Part shown: in pieces, positions 26,038 through 34,481 of the stretch
Position numbering within the stretch: the first letter of the stretch is position 1
Layout of the letters: each line of letters starts with the position of its first letter
Source of the DNA: Halopenitus malekzadehii
GTDB lineage: Archaea > Halobacteriota > Halobacteria > Halobacteriales > Haloferacaceae
Length of the DNA stretch: 64,000 nucleotides
Assembly: GCF_900108505.1 (NCBI RefSeq)
Contig: NZ_FNWU01000004.1
Coordinates: forward strand, 62,001-126,000
Direction: 5' to 3'
Made by a program: the position numbers and the translations under genes
The notes under the pieces: model-generated
Database searches by the model: none
What the model was told of the DNA's origin: nothing
The model's input: only the letters and a program-made list of their open reading frames with translations

Positions 26038-26721
26038 TTACTCCGGTTGCCGCCGCTCGGGAACCCGTTCGGCGTCGTCGTCGGCCCGAAGCACCCGATA
26101 CCCCTCGAGTACGCGACCCAGTCGGGGCATCGAGGCGACGACGGCGTCACAGGACGGTCGAACCGCGTCTTTCGGGACGAATCCGATCGAGAGCCCGGCG
26201 ACCTCGAGCATCGGGAGGTCGTTGGCGCCGTCGCCGATCGCCACCGTGTCGGCCATCGGGACGCCGACCTCCTCGGCCAGCGACTCGAGGGCGTCGTCCT
26301 TGGTTCCCTCGATGAGCGGCCCCTCGGCGTCCCCGGTCAGGCGACCGCCGGACTGCGGTAGCCGGTTCGCGACGATCGTGTCGACGGAAACGCCCTCGCG
26401 TTCGAGGGCCGCCTCGACGCCGCGCTCGAACCCGCCGGTGAGGATCGCGACGTGATGGCCCGCCGCCTGTAGCCGTTCGATGAGAGCCGCCGATCCCGGT
26501 CGAACCCGGACGTCGTCGAAGGCGGCCTCGACGTCCGCCTCGGGGAGCCCCTCCAGCAGTTCCGCCCGCTGGTAGAGGCTCTCCGCGTAGCTGATCTCGT
26601 CGTTCATCGCCCGCTCGGTGATCGCCGCGACCTCGTCGGCGACGCCGGCGCGCTCGGCGAGCAACACCGTCATCTCGGAGTCGGAGAGCGTCCCGTCGAA
26701 GTCGAACGCGATGAGTCGCAT
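26038..26721 (-). CDS. serB: Phosphoserine phosphatase
   Basis: Last step of serine synthesis, hydrolysing phosphoserine. The 227-residue HAD protein begins MRLIAFDFDGTLSDSEMTVL with the nucleophile Asp in motif I at residues ~7-11. Motif II lies in VAILTGGFERGVE and motif IV in VAIGDGANDLPMLEVAGLSIGF, the SerB signature. The C-terminus extends ~25 residues with Arg/Glu-rich sequence. The start is set at motif I; 46 further in-frame codons upstream are not family-like. It is divergent from pspA. Confidence 0.92.
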   Translation of the reverse strand: MRLIAFDFDGTLSDSEMTVLLAERAGVADEVAAITERAMNDEISYAESLYQRAELLEGLPEADVEAAFDDVRVRPGSAALIERLQAAGHHVAILTGGFERGVEAALEREGVSVDTIVANRLPQSGGRLTGDAEGPLIEGTKDDALESLAEEVGVPMADTVAIGDGANDLPMLEVAGLSIGFVPKDAVRPSCDAVVASMPRLGRVLEGYRVLRADDDAERVPERRQPE

Positions 26722-26811
26722 ACCCACGGTTGCGTGGCGATCGATTAAACGTCGATGATCCGTCGTCTGGACGGATCGCTCCCGAACACCAGACTTCCTC
26801 CCGGACACACG

Positions 26812-26820
26812 ACTTTTTAC
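26812..26820 (+). promoter_or_regulatory. TATA element of pspA
   Basis: CTTTTTAC about 27 nt before ATG 26844; predicts a near-leaderless transcript. Confidence 0.5.
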
Positions 26821-26843
26821 CGGACAGGCCGTCAATGACGTAT

Positions 26844-27710
26844 ATGGGTATCCTCTCACGCGCCTCGTACGTCATCCGCTCGAAGGTGAACTCGATCCTG
26901 AACCGGGCGGAGGACCCGACCGAGACGCTCGACTACTCCTACGAACAGATGCGCGACGAGCTCCAGGACGTCAAACAGGGGATCGCCGACCTGACGACCC
27001 AGAAGAAACGGCTGGAGATCCAGAAGCGTCGCCTCGAGGAGAACGTCGAGAAGCACAACCGCCAGGCGCGGGAGGCCGTCCAACAGGACCGCGACGACCT
27101 GGCGCGGCAGGCCCTCGAGAAGAAGAACTCCAAGATGCAGCAGATCGAGGAGATCGAGGGCCAGATCGCCGAGCTCCAGTCCACACAGGACTCGCTGGTC
27201 GAGAAAAAGAACGAACTCCAGAGCCGGATCGAGGAGTTCAGAACGAAAAAGGAGACGATGAAGGCGCGCTACGAGGCGGCGGAGGCGTCCACGCGCGTGT
27301 CGGAGGCGATGACCGGCGTCGGCGACGAGATGGACGACGTCGGGCGGGCGATCGAGCGCGCGGAGGACCGGACCGACGAGATGGAGGCGCGGTCGCAGGC
27401 GATGGACGAGCTGCAGGACACCGGCGCCTTCGACGACGCCCTCTCGGACAAGGACAGCATCGACCGCGAGCTCGAGGAGGTCTCCTCGGACCGGGAGGTC
27501 GAGGCCGAACTGGAGACGCTCAAGTCCGAGGCCGGAACCGGCGCCGATGGCGATGGGTCGGGTTCCGCGGCGTCGACGGACGAGGTCGAGTCGGAACTCG
27601 CTGATCTCGAGGCGGAGGTCGACACGGCGGACGCGGACGAGGACGTCGATGTGGCCGACCTGGAGACTGAGGACCTCGGGGCGGAGGACGTCGACGCAGA
27701 GAATCGGTAA
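26844..27710 (+). CDS. pspA: PspA/IM30 (Vipp1) family protein
   Basis: A 288-residue ESCRT-III-like membrane-remodelling protein made mostly of coiled coil. It has the N-terminal amphipathic helix MGILSRASYVIRSKVNSIL and the conserved AEDPTETLDYSYEQM, then long heptad-rich helices to about residue 190. The last 70 residues are a very acidic Asp/Glu/Ala tail not found in bacterial PspA. It likely binds and stabilises the cytoplasmic membrane under stress. A second ATG three codons upstream (26835) is possible, but the TATA spacing and the family start favour 26844. Confidence 0.92.
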   Translation: MGILSRASYVIRSKVNSILNRAEDPTETLDYSYEQMRDELQDVKQGIADLTTQKKRLEIQKRRLEENVEKHNRQAREAVQQDRDDLARQALEKKNSKMQQIEEIEGQIAELQSTQDSLVEKKNELQSRIEEFRTKKETMKARYEAAEASTRVSEAMTGVGDEMDDVGRAIERAEDRTDEMEARSQAMDELQDTGAFDDALSDKDSIDRELEEVSSDREVEAELETLKSEAGTGADGDGSGSAASTDEVESELADLEAEVDTADADEDVDVADLETEDLGAEDVDAENR

Positions 27711-27740
27711 CCGCCCGTCAGAACACCGATCTCACTCCGT

Positions 27741-27797
27741 CCGAACGCCGATCCCTTACTCCCGGACGCCGATCCCCTACTCCCGGACGCCGATCCC
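27741..27797 (-). repeat. 21-bp tandem repeat spanning the dgcA stop codon
   Basis: Two full 21-bp units (27756-27776 and 27777-27797) and one partial unit (27741-27755). Read on the minus strand each full unit encodes GIGVRE and a stop, so the end of dgcA with its stop codon has been copied two more times downstream. The stop changes from TAG to TAA between units. Confidence 0.85.
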
Positions 27798-28811
27798 GTT
27801 TGCGTCCGCATCGAGCTGGATCCGTCCACTCGAGAGGTCGGGGCCGGTGAAGGGATCGGCGGCAAGCAACAGTGAGCCGTCGAGGTCGGCGTAATCGACG
27901 AGCGGCGCGAGCTGTGCCGCGGCGGCGATCGACGCGTTCGTCTCGATCATACAGCCAAGCATCACCTCGAGCCCGTGCGCGCGGGCCGCCGCGATCATCC
28001 GTCTCGCCTCCCGGATCCCCCCGGTCTTCATCAGCTTCAGGTTCGCGATGTCACACCGGTCGGCGATCCGCGGGACGTCTGAGAGCGTGACGCAGGATTC
28101 GTCGGCGGCGATGGGCAGCGCGGACCGTTCGTAGGCCACGCGCAGCCCCTCGGGGTTTTCCGCCGGTACGGGCTGTTCGATGAACTCGACCCCGTACTCC
28201 GCGAGCCACTCGCTTTTCCGGACGGTCTCGGATGGTGACCACGCCTCGTTGGCGTCGACGCGGATCGTCGCCTCCGGCGCGGCCGACCGGACGGCCTCGA
28301 TCAGCTCGCGGTCGCGATCGGTCCCGAGTTTGATCTTCAAGATCGGGTATCCTGCGTCGACGGCGGCCTCGGTCTTCTCGCGGACGCGCTCCGTCGTGTC
28401 GAGGCCGATCGTGTAGGAGGTCCGCGGTGTCGCCGTCGGGTCGAGCCCCCACAATCGGTGGAGCGGAACGCCGAGCCGGCGGGCCGCGAGATCGTGTACG
28501 GCGATCGAGACGGCCGTTCGGGCGGCGGGATTCCCGCGAACCGTGTCGGCCATTCGGGACTCGATCGCGGCGAGCGCGTGGGGGTCATCGATCTCCTCGA
28601 CGACGGCGAGCAGGTCCGGCAACACCGCCGCGACGGTCTCCGGCGTGTCACCGTAGTGGGCCGCCGGCGCGGCGCCGCCGATGCCGGTCATTCCGCCGCC
28701 GTCGGTGACCCTGACGATCACGTTCTCGGCGTGGGTCTGTGTTCCCCTGGAGATGGAAAAGGCGGTCTCGAGCTCGACGGAGAGGCGCTCGAACGACGTC
28801 GAGAGGCTCAT
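27777..28811 (-). CDS. dgcA: Enolase-superfamily epimerase, probable N-acetyl-D-glutamate racemase DgcA
   Basis: A 344-residue member of the mandelate racemase/muconate lactonising group. Catalytic Lys in LKIKLGTD, metal ligands in IRVDANEAW, IEQPVPAEN and AADESC, and the second catalytic Lys in NLKLMKTGG are all present, as in dipeptide epimerases. The gene overlaps by four bases with a DUF1611 gene. That pairing matches the DgcN-DgcA system, in which DgcA interconverts N-acetyl-D- and L-glutamate during D-glutamate use. A dipeptide epimerase role remains possible from sequence alone. The C-terminus GIGVRE is repeated in frame after the stop. Confidence 0.85.
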   Translation of the reverse strand: MSLSTSFERLSVELETAFSISRGTQTHAENVIVRVTDGGGMTGIGGAAPAAHYGDTPETVAAVLPDLLAVVEEIDDPHALAAIESRMADTVRGNPAARTAVSIAVHDLAARRLGVPLHRLWGLDPTATPRTSYTIGLDTTERVREKTEAAVDAGYPILKIKLGTDRDRELIEAVRSAAPEATIRVDANEAWSPSETVRKSEWLAEYGVEFIEQPVPAENPEGLRVAYERSALPIAADESCVTLSDVPRIADRCDIANLKLMKTGGIREARRMIAAARAHGLEVMLGCMIETNASIAAAAQLAPLVDYADLDGSLLLAADPFTGPDLSSGRIQLDADANGIGVRE

Positions 28812-29890
28812 CCCTCGAGGACCTCCGCCTCGATCGCCTCGACGATCGGGCCGGCACCGAAGCGGACCGGATCGCTGACGGGCGCCGCGAGGTCGGCGGC
28901 CAGCTCGTCGACGGCGCTCCGGGCTGTCGCGTCGTCCGCCACGTCCTTGGTGTTGAGCGCGCCTGCGATCACGTCCGCGTCCGCGACCGGGGCCGAGAGG
29001 CCCTCATAGAGGTCGACGTACTCGGGGATCGGCGGCAGCTCGAAGGACTCGTAGCCGTGGATCGCCTCGCGGCCGGCCGCGTGACACAGCACCAGCGCGT
29101 CGGGCATCGACCCGTGAAGGATGCCGCAGGTGACCGCCGAGTAGGCCGGGTGGACGATGCTGCCCTGTCCCTCGACGACGAGCAGGTCGTGTTCGTCGCC
29201 CTTCTCGAGGATCATCTCCTCGACCGCGCCGGCGGTGAAATCGGATATCACCCGGTCGATCGGGTTGCCCCAGCCCTCGATCAGGATCCCCGTCTGTCCG
29301 GTCGGGATCACCGCCGCATCGATCCCGCGATCGCGAGCGGCCGCCACGATCTCCATCGTCGCCGTCATCTTCCCGACCGAACAGTCGGTCCCGACGGTAC
29401 AGATCACGTCCGCGTCCACGTCGCCGGCACGTCCCTCGGCGACGCCGAGCCCCTCGTGGGGATCGCGCACGTCGATCAGTTCGACGCCGTGCTCGGCTGC
29501 GAGCGTGGCGAACTCCTCGTCCTCGTTCAGGAAGTAATGAAGCCCTGCGACCACGTCACAACCCGCCTCGATCGCCGCCCGGATGTCCGCGCGCCAGGAG
29601 TCGTCCAGGCCGCCGCCGATCGGCGCGATCCCGACGAGGAGGGCGTCGATGCCGTGGTCGTCGGGACCGCCCTCCGCCTCCAGAAGGTCCGCGAAGGACG
29701 CCGCGATCGGCGCATCGTCGATCGTCGCCGCGTCGCTCTCGACGAGGTGGTCGTGCACACGCGTGCCGGCGGTTTCGCGGTCGAGAACCGCAGCGACCTC
29801 CTGATCACCGTACCGCATCACGCCGAGGGCGGTCTTCGCTCGGTCCGGGAACTTCTCGTGGGCGAGGATCGCGATTCGCTGGTGGTCCAT
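28808..29890 (-). CDS. dgcN: DUF1611 protein, probable D-glutamate N-acetyltransferase DgcN
   Basis: A 360-residue protein of the DUF1611 family. The P-loop-like region CTVGTDCSVGKMTATMEI is at about residue 165-180, followed by IPTGQTGILIEGWG and VVEGQGSIVHPAYSAVTCGI. The N-terminal Rossmann-like domain starts MDHQRIAILAHEKFPDRAKT. DUF1611 proteins were recently assigned as D-glutamate N-acetyltransferases (DgcN) encoded beside DgcA; I rely on memory for this. It is first in the dgcN-dgcA operon. A TTTTATATCC element (minus strand, about 29908-29917) precedes the ATG by about 24 nt, giving a leaderless transcript. Confidence 0.85.
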   Translation of the reverse strand: MDHQRIAILAHEKFPDRAKTALGVMRYGDQEVAAVLDRETAGTRVHDHLVESDAATIDDAPIAASFADLLEAEGGPDDHGIDALLVGIAPIGGGLDDSWRADIRAAIEAGCDVVAGLHYFLNEDEEFATLAAEHGVELIDVRDPHEGLGVAEGRAGDVDADVICTVGTDCSVGKMTATMEIVAAARDRGIDAAVIPTGQTGILIEGWGNPIDRVISDFTAGAVEEMILEKGDEHDLLVVEGQGSIVHPAYSAVTCGILHGSMPDALVLCHAAGREAIHGYESFELPPIPEYVDLYEGLSAPVADADVIAGALNTKDVADDATARSAVDELAADLAAPVSDPVRFGAGPIVEAIEAEVLEG

Positions 29891-29984
29891 ACCGGATACA
29901 GATCCGGGATGGATATAAAAACGAGCGACTGGTCCTCGTCGAGGGCGCCGTCGAACGAGGTCCGAAACGCCGGTGGGCCGGCGA

Positions 29985-30659
29985 TCAGTAGAGCAGGTCG
30001 TCGTTGTTCTCGATCATGTACAGCGAGCGGGCCGCGATGTTGACGCCGTGATCGCCGACGCGTTCGAGATCGCGGATCGTGAGTAGCAGCCGTGAGACGT
30101 CGCGCATCGTCCCCTCGATGTCCTCGTCGCTTCCGAGCTGATCGCGCTGGATCAGGTCGCGCACGACCAGTTCGCTGGCAGCCTCACACAGCTCATCCAC
30201 CTCGTCGTCCATCTCCGAGACCGCATAACACGCCTCGGCCGTCTCCTCGCGATAGGCGTTCATCGCGGTCTCGAGCATCTCCAGCGTGGCGTCGCCGATA
30301 CGCTGGATGTCGACGTCGGGGTAGAGCTCCTGGTGTGCCTCGCCGGCGTATCCGCCGAGATTGGTGGCGAGGTCCGCGATCCGCTCGAGGTCGGTGATTA
30401 TCTTAAAGGAGGCGGCGATGAACCGGAGGTCGCCGGCCACCGGCTGTTGGAGCGCGATGAGGTCGATACAGTCCTGTTCGAGATCGAGGTAGAGCTCGTT
30501 GACCTCCGCGTCGCCGGTGATCACCTCCTCGCCGAGGTCGCCGTCCTGTTGTTCGAGTGCGTCGAGCGCCAGCCGCAGACGCTCCGCGACGACCTCGCTC
30601 ATGTAGAGCACGTCGTCGCGCAGTTCGTCGAGTTTGGTCTGGTATTCCTTGCGAACCAT
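29985..30659 (-). CDS. phoU: Phosphate signalling protein PhoU
   Basis: A 224-residue all-helical protein with two PhoU repeats. Metal-binding signatures are in FKIITDLERIADLATNLGGY and IRDLERVGDHGVNIAARSLY (E/DxxxD patterns). It modulates the Pst phosphate transporter and signalling. It lies downstream of pstB with 223 bases between, holding a long hairpin and a separate TATA element (minus strand ATATTTAAGT, 30759-30768), so it may have its own transcript. Confidence 0.93.
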   Translation of the reverse strand: MVRKEYQTKLDELRDDVLYMSEVVAERLRLALDALEQQDGDLGEEVITGDAEVNELYLDLEQDCIDLIALQQPVAGDLRFIAASFKIITDLERIADLATNLGGYAGEAHQELYPDVDIQRIGDATLEMLETAMNAYREETAEACYAVSEMDDEVDELCEAASELVVRDLIQRDQLGSDEDIEGTMRDVSRLLLTIRDLERVGDHGVNIAARSLYMIENNDDLLY

Positions 30660-30756
30660 CGGTGAACCCGTATGTCGGTGAACCCGTGTCGTCGTTCCGT
30701 CGGGGACGAACGCCCCGACTTCGTGCGTCGATCCGATCGCTTCCAGTCGAATGGTC

Positions 30757-30770
30757 GGGGATACTTAAAT
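30757..30770 (-). promoter_or_regulatory. TATA element for phoU
   Basis: On the minus strand GCATATTTAAGTATCC, placing a transcription start near 30735 and a leader of about 75 nt before phoU. It suggests phoU can be transcribed independently of pstB. Confidence 0.45.
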
Positions 30771-30811
30771 ATGCCCCCCGCAGTGGCCCGTCGGGTATCT
30801 CGCCGCGTGTC

Positions 30812-30859
30812 CGATCGTCGATCGTCAACCGCTGACGGTTGAGCGGCGATCGTCGATCG
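30812..30859 (-). other. Long inverted repeat between pstB and phoU
   Basis: A perfect 7-bp stem with a 4-nt loop (TCAACCG/CGGTTGA, 30825-30842) is flanked by 13-bp arms (30812-30824 and 30847-30859) that pair with one mismatch after a four-base bulge. In the pstB transcript this would form a stable hairpin 24 nt after the stop codon, either a terminator or an RNA processing/stability element. Confidence 0.5.
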
Positions 30860-30882
30860 CCGACCTCCGAAACGGCGTGTCG

Positions 30883-31779
30883 CTACCCGAACTTGCCGGT
30901 GATGTAGTCCTCCACGCGCTGGTTCTCGGGGTTCTCGAAGATCTGGTCCGTATTGCCGAACTCGACGAGCTGGCCGCCGGTGAGAAACACCGCGGTCTTA
31001 TCGGAGATCCGGGCCGCCTGTTGCATATTGTGCGTGACGATGATCACGGTGTACTGTTCGGAGAGGTCCGCGATCAGGTCCTCGACCTTCGCGGTCGCGA
31101 CGGGATCGAGCGCGGAGGCCGGTTCGTCCATCAGGACGACCTCCGGATCCGGCGCGATCGCGCGGGCGATACAGAGCCGCTGTTGTTGGCCGCCGGAGAG
31201 GTCGAGTCCGGAGCTGTCCAGTTGGTCTTTCACCTCATCCCACAGGGCGGCGTTGCGCAGCGCCTCCTCGACGCGGGCATCCATATCGCCCTCGAAGCCC
31301 TGGATCTTCAGTCCGTAGGCGACGTTGTCGTAGATGGACTTCGGGAACGGATTCGGCTTCTGGAACACCATCCCGATCTTCCGGCGGAGCGCGACCGGAT
31401 CGATGTCCTCGGCGTAGATGTCGGTTCCGCGGAACCGGACGGTTCCGGATATCTTCGCTGCGTCGATCATATCGTTCATCCGGTTGAGACACCGGAGATA
31501 CGTTGATTTCCCACAGCCGGACGGACCAATGATCGCCGTCACTTCCCGTTCGGGGATGCCGACCGTAACCGACTGTAGCGCCTGTTCGTCGCCGTAGTGA
31601 ACCGTCAGATCCTCGGATCGGATCACCGACTGCGACTCGGGGACGTCCTCGATCGTCGGCACGAGGTCGTCGGTCTCGCCGGGCCGAACCGTGTCGTCCG
31701 TGGACGAGTCGTCCGGTGTTGGATCGGGTGAGGATGACGAGTCGGCGTCGGTTTCTTGGATGTGGTAACTGTCGCTCAT
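30883..31779 (-). CDS. pstB: Phosphate ABC transporter ATP-binding protein PstB
   Basis: Energises high-affinity phosphate uptake. The 298-residue protein has Walker [10 protein letters not shown], the Q-loop [20 protein letters not shown], signature [16 protein letters not shown] and Walker [14 protein letters not shown]. An acidic Ser/Asp-rich N-terminal extension of about 60 residues precedes the ABC domain. The usual partners pstS, pstC and pstA are not upstream: the 332 bases before it are noncoding and lead to a divergent regulator gene. The membrane subunits must therefore lie elsewhere. A TTATTTAC element at 31911-31918 would give a leader of about 110 nt. Confidence 0.93.
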   Translation of the reverse strand: MSDSYHIQETDADSSSSPDPTPDDSSTDDTVRPGETDDLVPTIEDVPESQSVIRSEDLTVHYGDEQALQSVTVGIPEREVTAIIGPSGCGKSTYLRCLNRMNDMIDAAKISGTVRFRGTDIYAEDIDPVALRRKIGMVFQKPNPFPKSIYDNVAYGLKIQGFEGDMDARVEEALRNAALWDEVKDQLDSSGLDLSGGQQQRLCIARAIAPDPEVVLMDEPASALDPVATAKVEDLIADLSEQYTVIIVTHNMQQAARISDKTAVFLTGGQLVEFGNTDQIFENPENQRVEDYITGKFG

Positions 31780-32111
31780 TGGTAGATCGATCGCGGTGAG
31801 AACGCACAACGGGAACACGTCTGGACGGACGGGAGCCGTCGCCGGCGAGTTCGGCCAACCGGGAGCGCCCAGGAGTCGTCCGTCATCACCTAGTGGAGGG
31901 CTTCGTGGACGTAAATAACCTACTATAAGATCTATATAGATATATATTCAGACACGGATCTCTGCGGAAAATCCGCGATTTACTCCAATTCCCGTTCTGG
32001 TATATCACGCCGACATCCGAAGATGTAACGGGTATATGGTGGATTGGCGATCCGAAGTCTGGGCGGTATATATATAGTTACATTTATACATAGCCTACAG
32101 AGAGATACGCT
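31780..32111. promoter_or_regulatory. Divergent control region between pstB and the AbrB-PhoU regulator
   Basis: A 332-base noncoding region, AT-rich from 31915. It holds TTATTTAC (31911-31918, reading toward pstB) and a perfect 12-bp palindrome ATCTATATAGAT (31930-31941) just upstream of it. A hairpin GCGGA-AAA-TCCGC (31964-31976) and the TATA element ATTTATAC (32082-32089) reading toward the regulator complete it; the last gives a leaderless transcript at 32112. Several further TATAT stretches occur between. The palindromes are candidate sites for phosphate-responsive control, in keeping with the flanking genes. Confidence 0.6.
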
Positions 32112-33110
32112 ATGGAAACGCGGAAAGTCCAGGTGACGGGTGGGTCCACGTACACGGTGTCGATCCCCAAGACGTGGGCGAACCGGAACGACGTCGAGGC
32201 CGGCAGCGAGGTCGAGTTCTACCCCGACGGGGACTCGCTGCTTTTGAGCCCGCGATCCGACGACGAGGGGACCACCGGAACCCTCGACATCACCGACCTC
32301 ACTGATCGCGAGCTCACTCGGGCAGTGATGACGATGTACGTGAGCGGCTTCGACGTCATCGCGCTTGAGGGCTCGGAGATCACCACCGAGCAGCGGTCGA
32401 CGATCCGGGACGCGACCCAGAGCCTCGTCGGGCTGGAGGTGCTCGAGGAGACCCGCGATCGAGTCGTGGTCCGGGACCTACTCGATTCCTCGGAGCTGTC
32501 GATCCACAACGCGGTCACCCGAATGCGGCTGATCTCGACGTCGATGCTTTCGGACGCGCTGACGGCGCTTCGCGATCTCGACGACGGTCTCGCGCGCGAC
32601 GTCATCCGGCGTGACGACGATCTCGACCGGCTGTGGATGGTCGTCTCCCGCATCTTCCGGTCGACGCTGCGGACGCCGAAGGCGGCCGAGGAGCTCGGGT
32701 TGCCCCGTGAGGCGTGTTTCGATAACCACTCCAGCGCCCGCCAGCTCGAGCGGATCGGCGATCACGCGACCAAGATCGCCCATCTGACCCTCAACATCGA
32801 CGAGCCGCTCCCCGACGACGTCCTCTCGGCGATCGATGACCTTCACGAGGACGCCGTCGAGGTGATCGACACCGCCATGGACGCCCTCTTCGAGGACGAC
32901 ACGGAGCAGGCGACGGCGATGGCGAACGACGCGCGCGAACACGTCCGCGACATCGACGACCGGGTTCGCCAGATCGACGAGCTGCTCCGCGATCTGGACC
33001 CGACGCGGGCACAACTGCTCGGGCTCGTCGTCGATTCAGTCCTCCGGAGCGCCGATTACGGCGGCAACATCGCCGAGACGGCGCTGCAGAAGGCCGCGCC
33101 GACGCCGTAG
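32112..33110 (+). CDS. Phosphate uptake regulator: AbrB-like DNA-binding domain fused to PhoU domains
   Basis: A 332-residue protein starting METRKVQVTGGSTYTVSIPK, a SpoVT/AbrB swapped-hairpin DNA-binding domain (residues ~1-45). The remaining ~280 residues contain two PhoU-type helical repeats with SSARQLERIGDHATKIAHLT and DSVLRSADYGGNIAE. This haloarchaeal architecture is generally annotated as a phosphate uptake regulator. It is transcribed divergently from pstB across a palindrome-rich region, so autoregulation and control of pstB are likely. The start coincides with the predicted transcription start. Confidence 0.9.
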   Translation: METRKVQVTGGSTYTVSIPKTWANRNDVEAGSEVEFYPDGDSLLLSPRSDDEGTTGTLDITDLTDRELTRAVMTMYVSGFDVIALEGSEITTEQRSTIRDATQSLVGLEVLEETRDRVVVRDLLDSSELSIHNAVTRMRLISTSMLSDALTALRDLDDGLARDVIRRDDDLDRLWMVVSRIFRSTLRTPKAAEELGLPREACFDNHSSARQLERIGDHATKIAHLTLNIDEPLPDDVLSAIDDLHEDAVEVIDTAMDALFEDDTEQATAMANDAREHVRDIDDRVRQIDELLRDLDPTRAQLLGLVVDSVLRSADYGGNIAETALQKAAPTP

Positions 33111-33191
33111 ATCCGGTCGATCGGTTTCCTGGATCCGGGGCTGTCGGCCGGTCCCGCAACCTCTTTCCGCTCGCTCCGCGAACCGCTGGGT

Positions 33192-34097
33192 ATGAGCGAC
33201 GAGCCGTTCGATCCGGACGAGATCGAGAGCTACCGGGAGGCGGGGGCGATACTCGCCGATGCGATGAATGAGGCACGGGAGATGGTCGAGCCCGGCACGA
33301 CCCATCTCGAGATCGCCGAGTGGACCGAGGACTACGTCCGGGAGCAGGGCGCCGGGTTGGCGTTTCCCGTCAACATCAGCGTCGATGAGGAGGCCTCCCA
33401 CGCGACGCCGGGCGTCGACGACGACGCGGCGATCGGCGAGGAGATGGTGTGTCTGGACGTCGGCGTCCACGTCGACGGCTACATCGCCGACGCCGCGGTG
33501 ACGGTCGACCACACCGGATCGACCGAGCTCGTCGAGGCCTCGGAGATGGCCCTCGAGGCCGCGGTCGACGAGGCCGGTCCGGGCGTCCCGGTCGGCGAGA
33601 TCGGGCAGGCGGTCGAGGACGTTATCCGTGGCTACGGCTACACCCCGGTGTTGAACCTCTCGGGCCACGGCGTCGAGCGGTACGACGCCCACACCGGCCC
33701 GAACGTCCCGAACCGCGGCGTCGACCGGTCGGTTACGCTCGAGCCCGGCCAGGCGGTGGCGATCGAGCCGTTCGCGACCGACGGCCGCGGCAAGGTCGGG
33801 GAGGGGCCGACCGAGGAGATCTTCGAGCTCAAACACGACCGGAGCGTTCGCGACCGCCGCGCCCGGCAGGTCCTCGACGCGATCCGGGAGTTCGACGGGC
33901 TCCCGTTCGCCGCCAGATGGCTCGACATCGAGGGCGTCGAGATGGCGCTGCGCCGGCTCAAACAGCGGGACGTGATCACGGGCTACCCGGTGCTCAAGGA
34001 ATCCGACGGACAGCTCGTGAGCCAGGCCGAACACACGATCCTGGTCACCGAGGACGGCGTCGAGGTCACGACCGCGGGCATTCACCGGTTCGATTGA
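33192..34097 (+). CDS. map: Methionine aminopeptidase, type II
   Basis: Removes the initiator methionine from nascent proteins. The 301-residue protein has the metal-binding Asp residues in VCLDVGVHVDGYIADAAVTV, the active-site His in NLSGHGVERYDAH and Glu in AVAIEPFAT. The type II helical insert lies between about residues 205 and 270 (KRL-type region FAARWLDIEGVEMALRRLKQ). It starts at MSDEPFDPDEIESYREAG. It follows the phosphate regulator by 81 nt. Confidence 0.95.
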   Translation: MSDEPFDPDEIESYREAGAILADAMNEAREMVEPGTTHLEIAEWTEDYVREQGAGLAFPVNISVDEEASHATPGVDDDAAIGEEMVCLDVGVHVDGYIADAAVTVDHTGSTELVEASEMALEAAVDEAGPGVPVGEIGQAVEDVIRGYGYTPVLNLSGHGVERYDAHTGPNVPNRGVDRSVTLEPGQAVAIEPFATDGRGKVGEGPTEEIFELKHDRSVRDRRARQVLDAIREFDGLPFAARWLDIEGVEMALRRLKQRDVITGYPVLKESDGQLVSQAEHTILVTEDGVEVTTAGIHRFD

Positions 34098-34133
34098 GAC
34101 CGTCGTGGTCGCGGCAGTGTGTCGTGTCCCGCC

Positions 34134-34334
34134 TCACGCGTTGTTCATTCTGGTCGCGGTCTCGTGGCCACAGCGCGTACAGACCGCAACGCGGTACGGC
34201 TCCCGGGAGAAGGCGGCGTTCTCGGGGTCCTCGCTTTCGGTCCGGATCTCGACGCGGACGCGATGGTGGGTCTCCTCACCGCAATCGGCACAGCGCTCAC
34301 GAACGTCGTCGGGACCGGCGGCGGGCATCGCCAT
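34134..34334 (-). CDS. Small zinc-ribbon protein, resembles DUF7835
   Basis: A 66-residue protein with two Cys pairs, CADC near residue 15 and CTRC near residue 52, that can bind one zinc as a beta-ribbon. The start is either ATG 34334 (MAMPAAGP) or two codons later. It resembles haloarchaeal small zinc proteins I believe are grouped as DUF7835. Role unknown; nucleic-acid or protein binding is typical for such ribbons. It is convergent with map and divergent from gatD. Confidence 0.7.
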   Translation of the reverse strand: MAMPAAGPDDVRERCADCGEETHHRVRVEIRTESEDPENAAFSREPYRVAVCTRCGHETATRMNNA

Positions 34335-34481
34335 ACGGCTCCGCCTACTCGGGAGCTCCGCAAAAAGCCTCGCCTCCCGGCGGATTTCGATCGATCCCGA
34401 CGGCGAGCGGCGCGTCGATCGGGACGCCCGCGAGCGTCCCGAACGAGTGGATTCAAGTCCGCGCCCTCGCAACCGGAGAGT

